Assembly (NCBI GenBank): GCA_031282285.1
Contig: JAITEA010000233.1
Location: forward strand, 1-5,199
Origin: Helicobacteraceae bacterium
GTDB taxonomy: Bacteria; Campylobacterota; Campylobacteria; Campylobacterales; SZUA-545
Direction: 5' to 3'
DNA: 5,199 nucleotides
The notes under the pieces are model-generated. The model was not told the DNA's origin. It saw only the letters and a program-made list of their open reading frames with translations, and did not search any database. This document shows, piece by piece, positions 5,031 through 5,199 of this stretch; within the stretch, counting starts at the first letter, position 1, and each line of letters opens with the position of its first letter. The position numbers were made by a program, and so were the translations under genes.

Positions 5031-5199
5031 AATCTCCCTCTCCCCAGTCAAGAGATTCGGTCTTATACTCTTTGCCATTCCAATAAAGCAATACGCGCCA
5101 GCCTAATTTCATAAAGCCAAGAGAATCGTATTTTGCTATGTCCTTTAACTCTTCCGAGCGAATTTCTTTCCACGACGGAAAAAGTTCAAGTAGCTGTCT
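5029..5199 (-). CDS. Unrecognised protein, C-terminal 56 codons (5' end outside window)
   Basis: On the minus strand a frame is open from the window edge to a TGA (complement of 5029-5031). It encodes a well-mixed, soluble-looking sequence: charged and amphipathic at first (LLELFPSWKEIRSEELKDIA), then aromatic-rich with LGWRVLLYWNGKEY, and a short acidic tail DWGEGD. The composition (Trp, Tyr, Glu, Lys balance) looks like real protein and no competing frame covers this stretch. I do not recognise the family. It is convergent with the lipoprotein gene, with 72 bases between the stop codons, so the two are transcribed separately. Confidence 0.65.
   Translation of the reverse strand, partial: RQLLELFPSWKEIRSEELKDIAKYDSLGFMKLGWRVLLYWNGKEYKTESLDWGEGD

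Noticed and set aside
1..5199. CRISPR array, tRNA, rRNA, insertion sequence or transposase
   Set aside because: No short regularly spaced direct repeats, no tRNA-like acceptor and anticodon arrangement, and no transposase motifs were seen. The cloverleaf-like region at 1160-1266 lacks tRNA landmarks such as a T-loop or 3' CCA.

Overview
The window comes from a Gram-negative bacterium. The evidence is a lipoprotein signal peptide with a canonical lipobox, a SotB-type inner-membrane efflux carrier, and a proteobacterial-style cobalamin-independent methionine synthase. Finer placement is uncertain. The upstream half is GC-rich and has several copies of the octamer GCGATCGC, while the last large gene is visibly more A/T-rich and lacks that octamer. 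A proteobacterial or Campylobacterota-like host is my guess only, and a cyanobacterial host (because of the octamer) cannot be excluded.

Layout from left to right. Bases 1-1157 (+) hold the C-terminal half of metE, cut by the window edge, with all four zinc ligands present. Bases 1158-1289 are a strongly structured intergenic stretch: a bulged 15-bp outer stem encloses three small hairpins, one of which looks like the metE terminator. An extended -10-like element follows just before the next gene. Bases 1290-2462 (+) encode a SotB-family major facilitator efflux transporter. Bases 2463-2559 hold a terminator-like region with two competing stems and a T-tract, then a short ribosome-binding site. 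Bases 2560-4956 (+) encode a 798-residue lipoprotein made of three tandem SUMF1/FGE-like domains. Bases 4957-5028 carry consecutive inverted repeats between convergent genes. Bases 5029-5199 (-) are the C-terminal 56 codons of an unrecognised protein that runs off the right edge.

The genes do not form an evident pathway. metE (methionine synthesis) and sotB (efflux) are housekeeping or accessory metabolic genes, each apparently closed by its own structured intergenic region. The lipoprotein appears to be an independent unit. It is the most interesting gene here: all three FGE-like domains lack the catalytic cysteines of formylglycine-generating enzymes, each has a private cysteine pair in its first loop, the domains look like mosaics of one another, and the C-terminal domain ends in a segment resembling the variable region of diversity-generating retroelement target proteins. 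No reverse transcriptase or template repeat is visible in the window, so that last idea is only a hypothesis.
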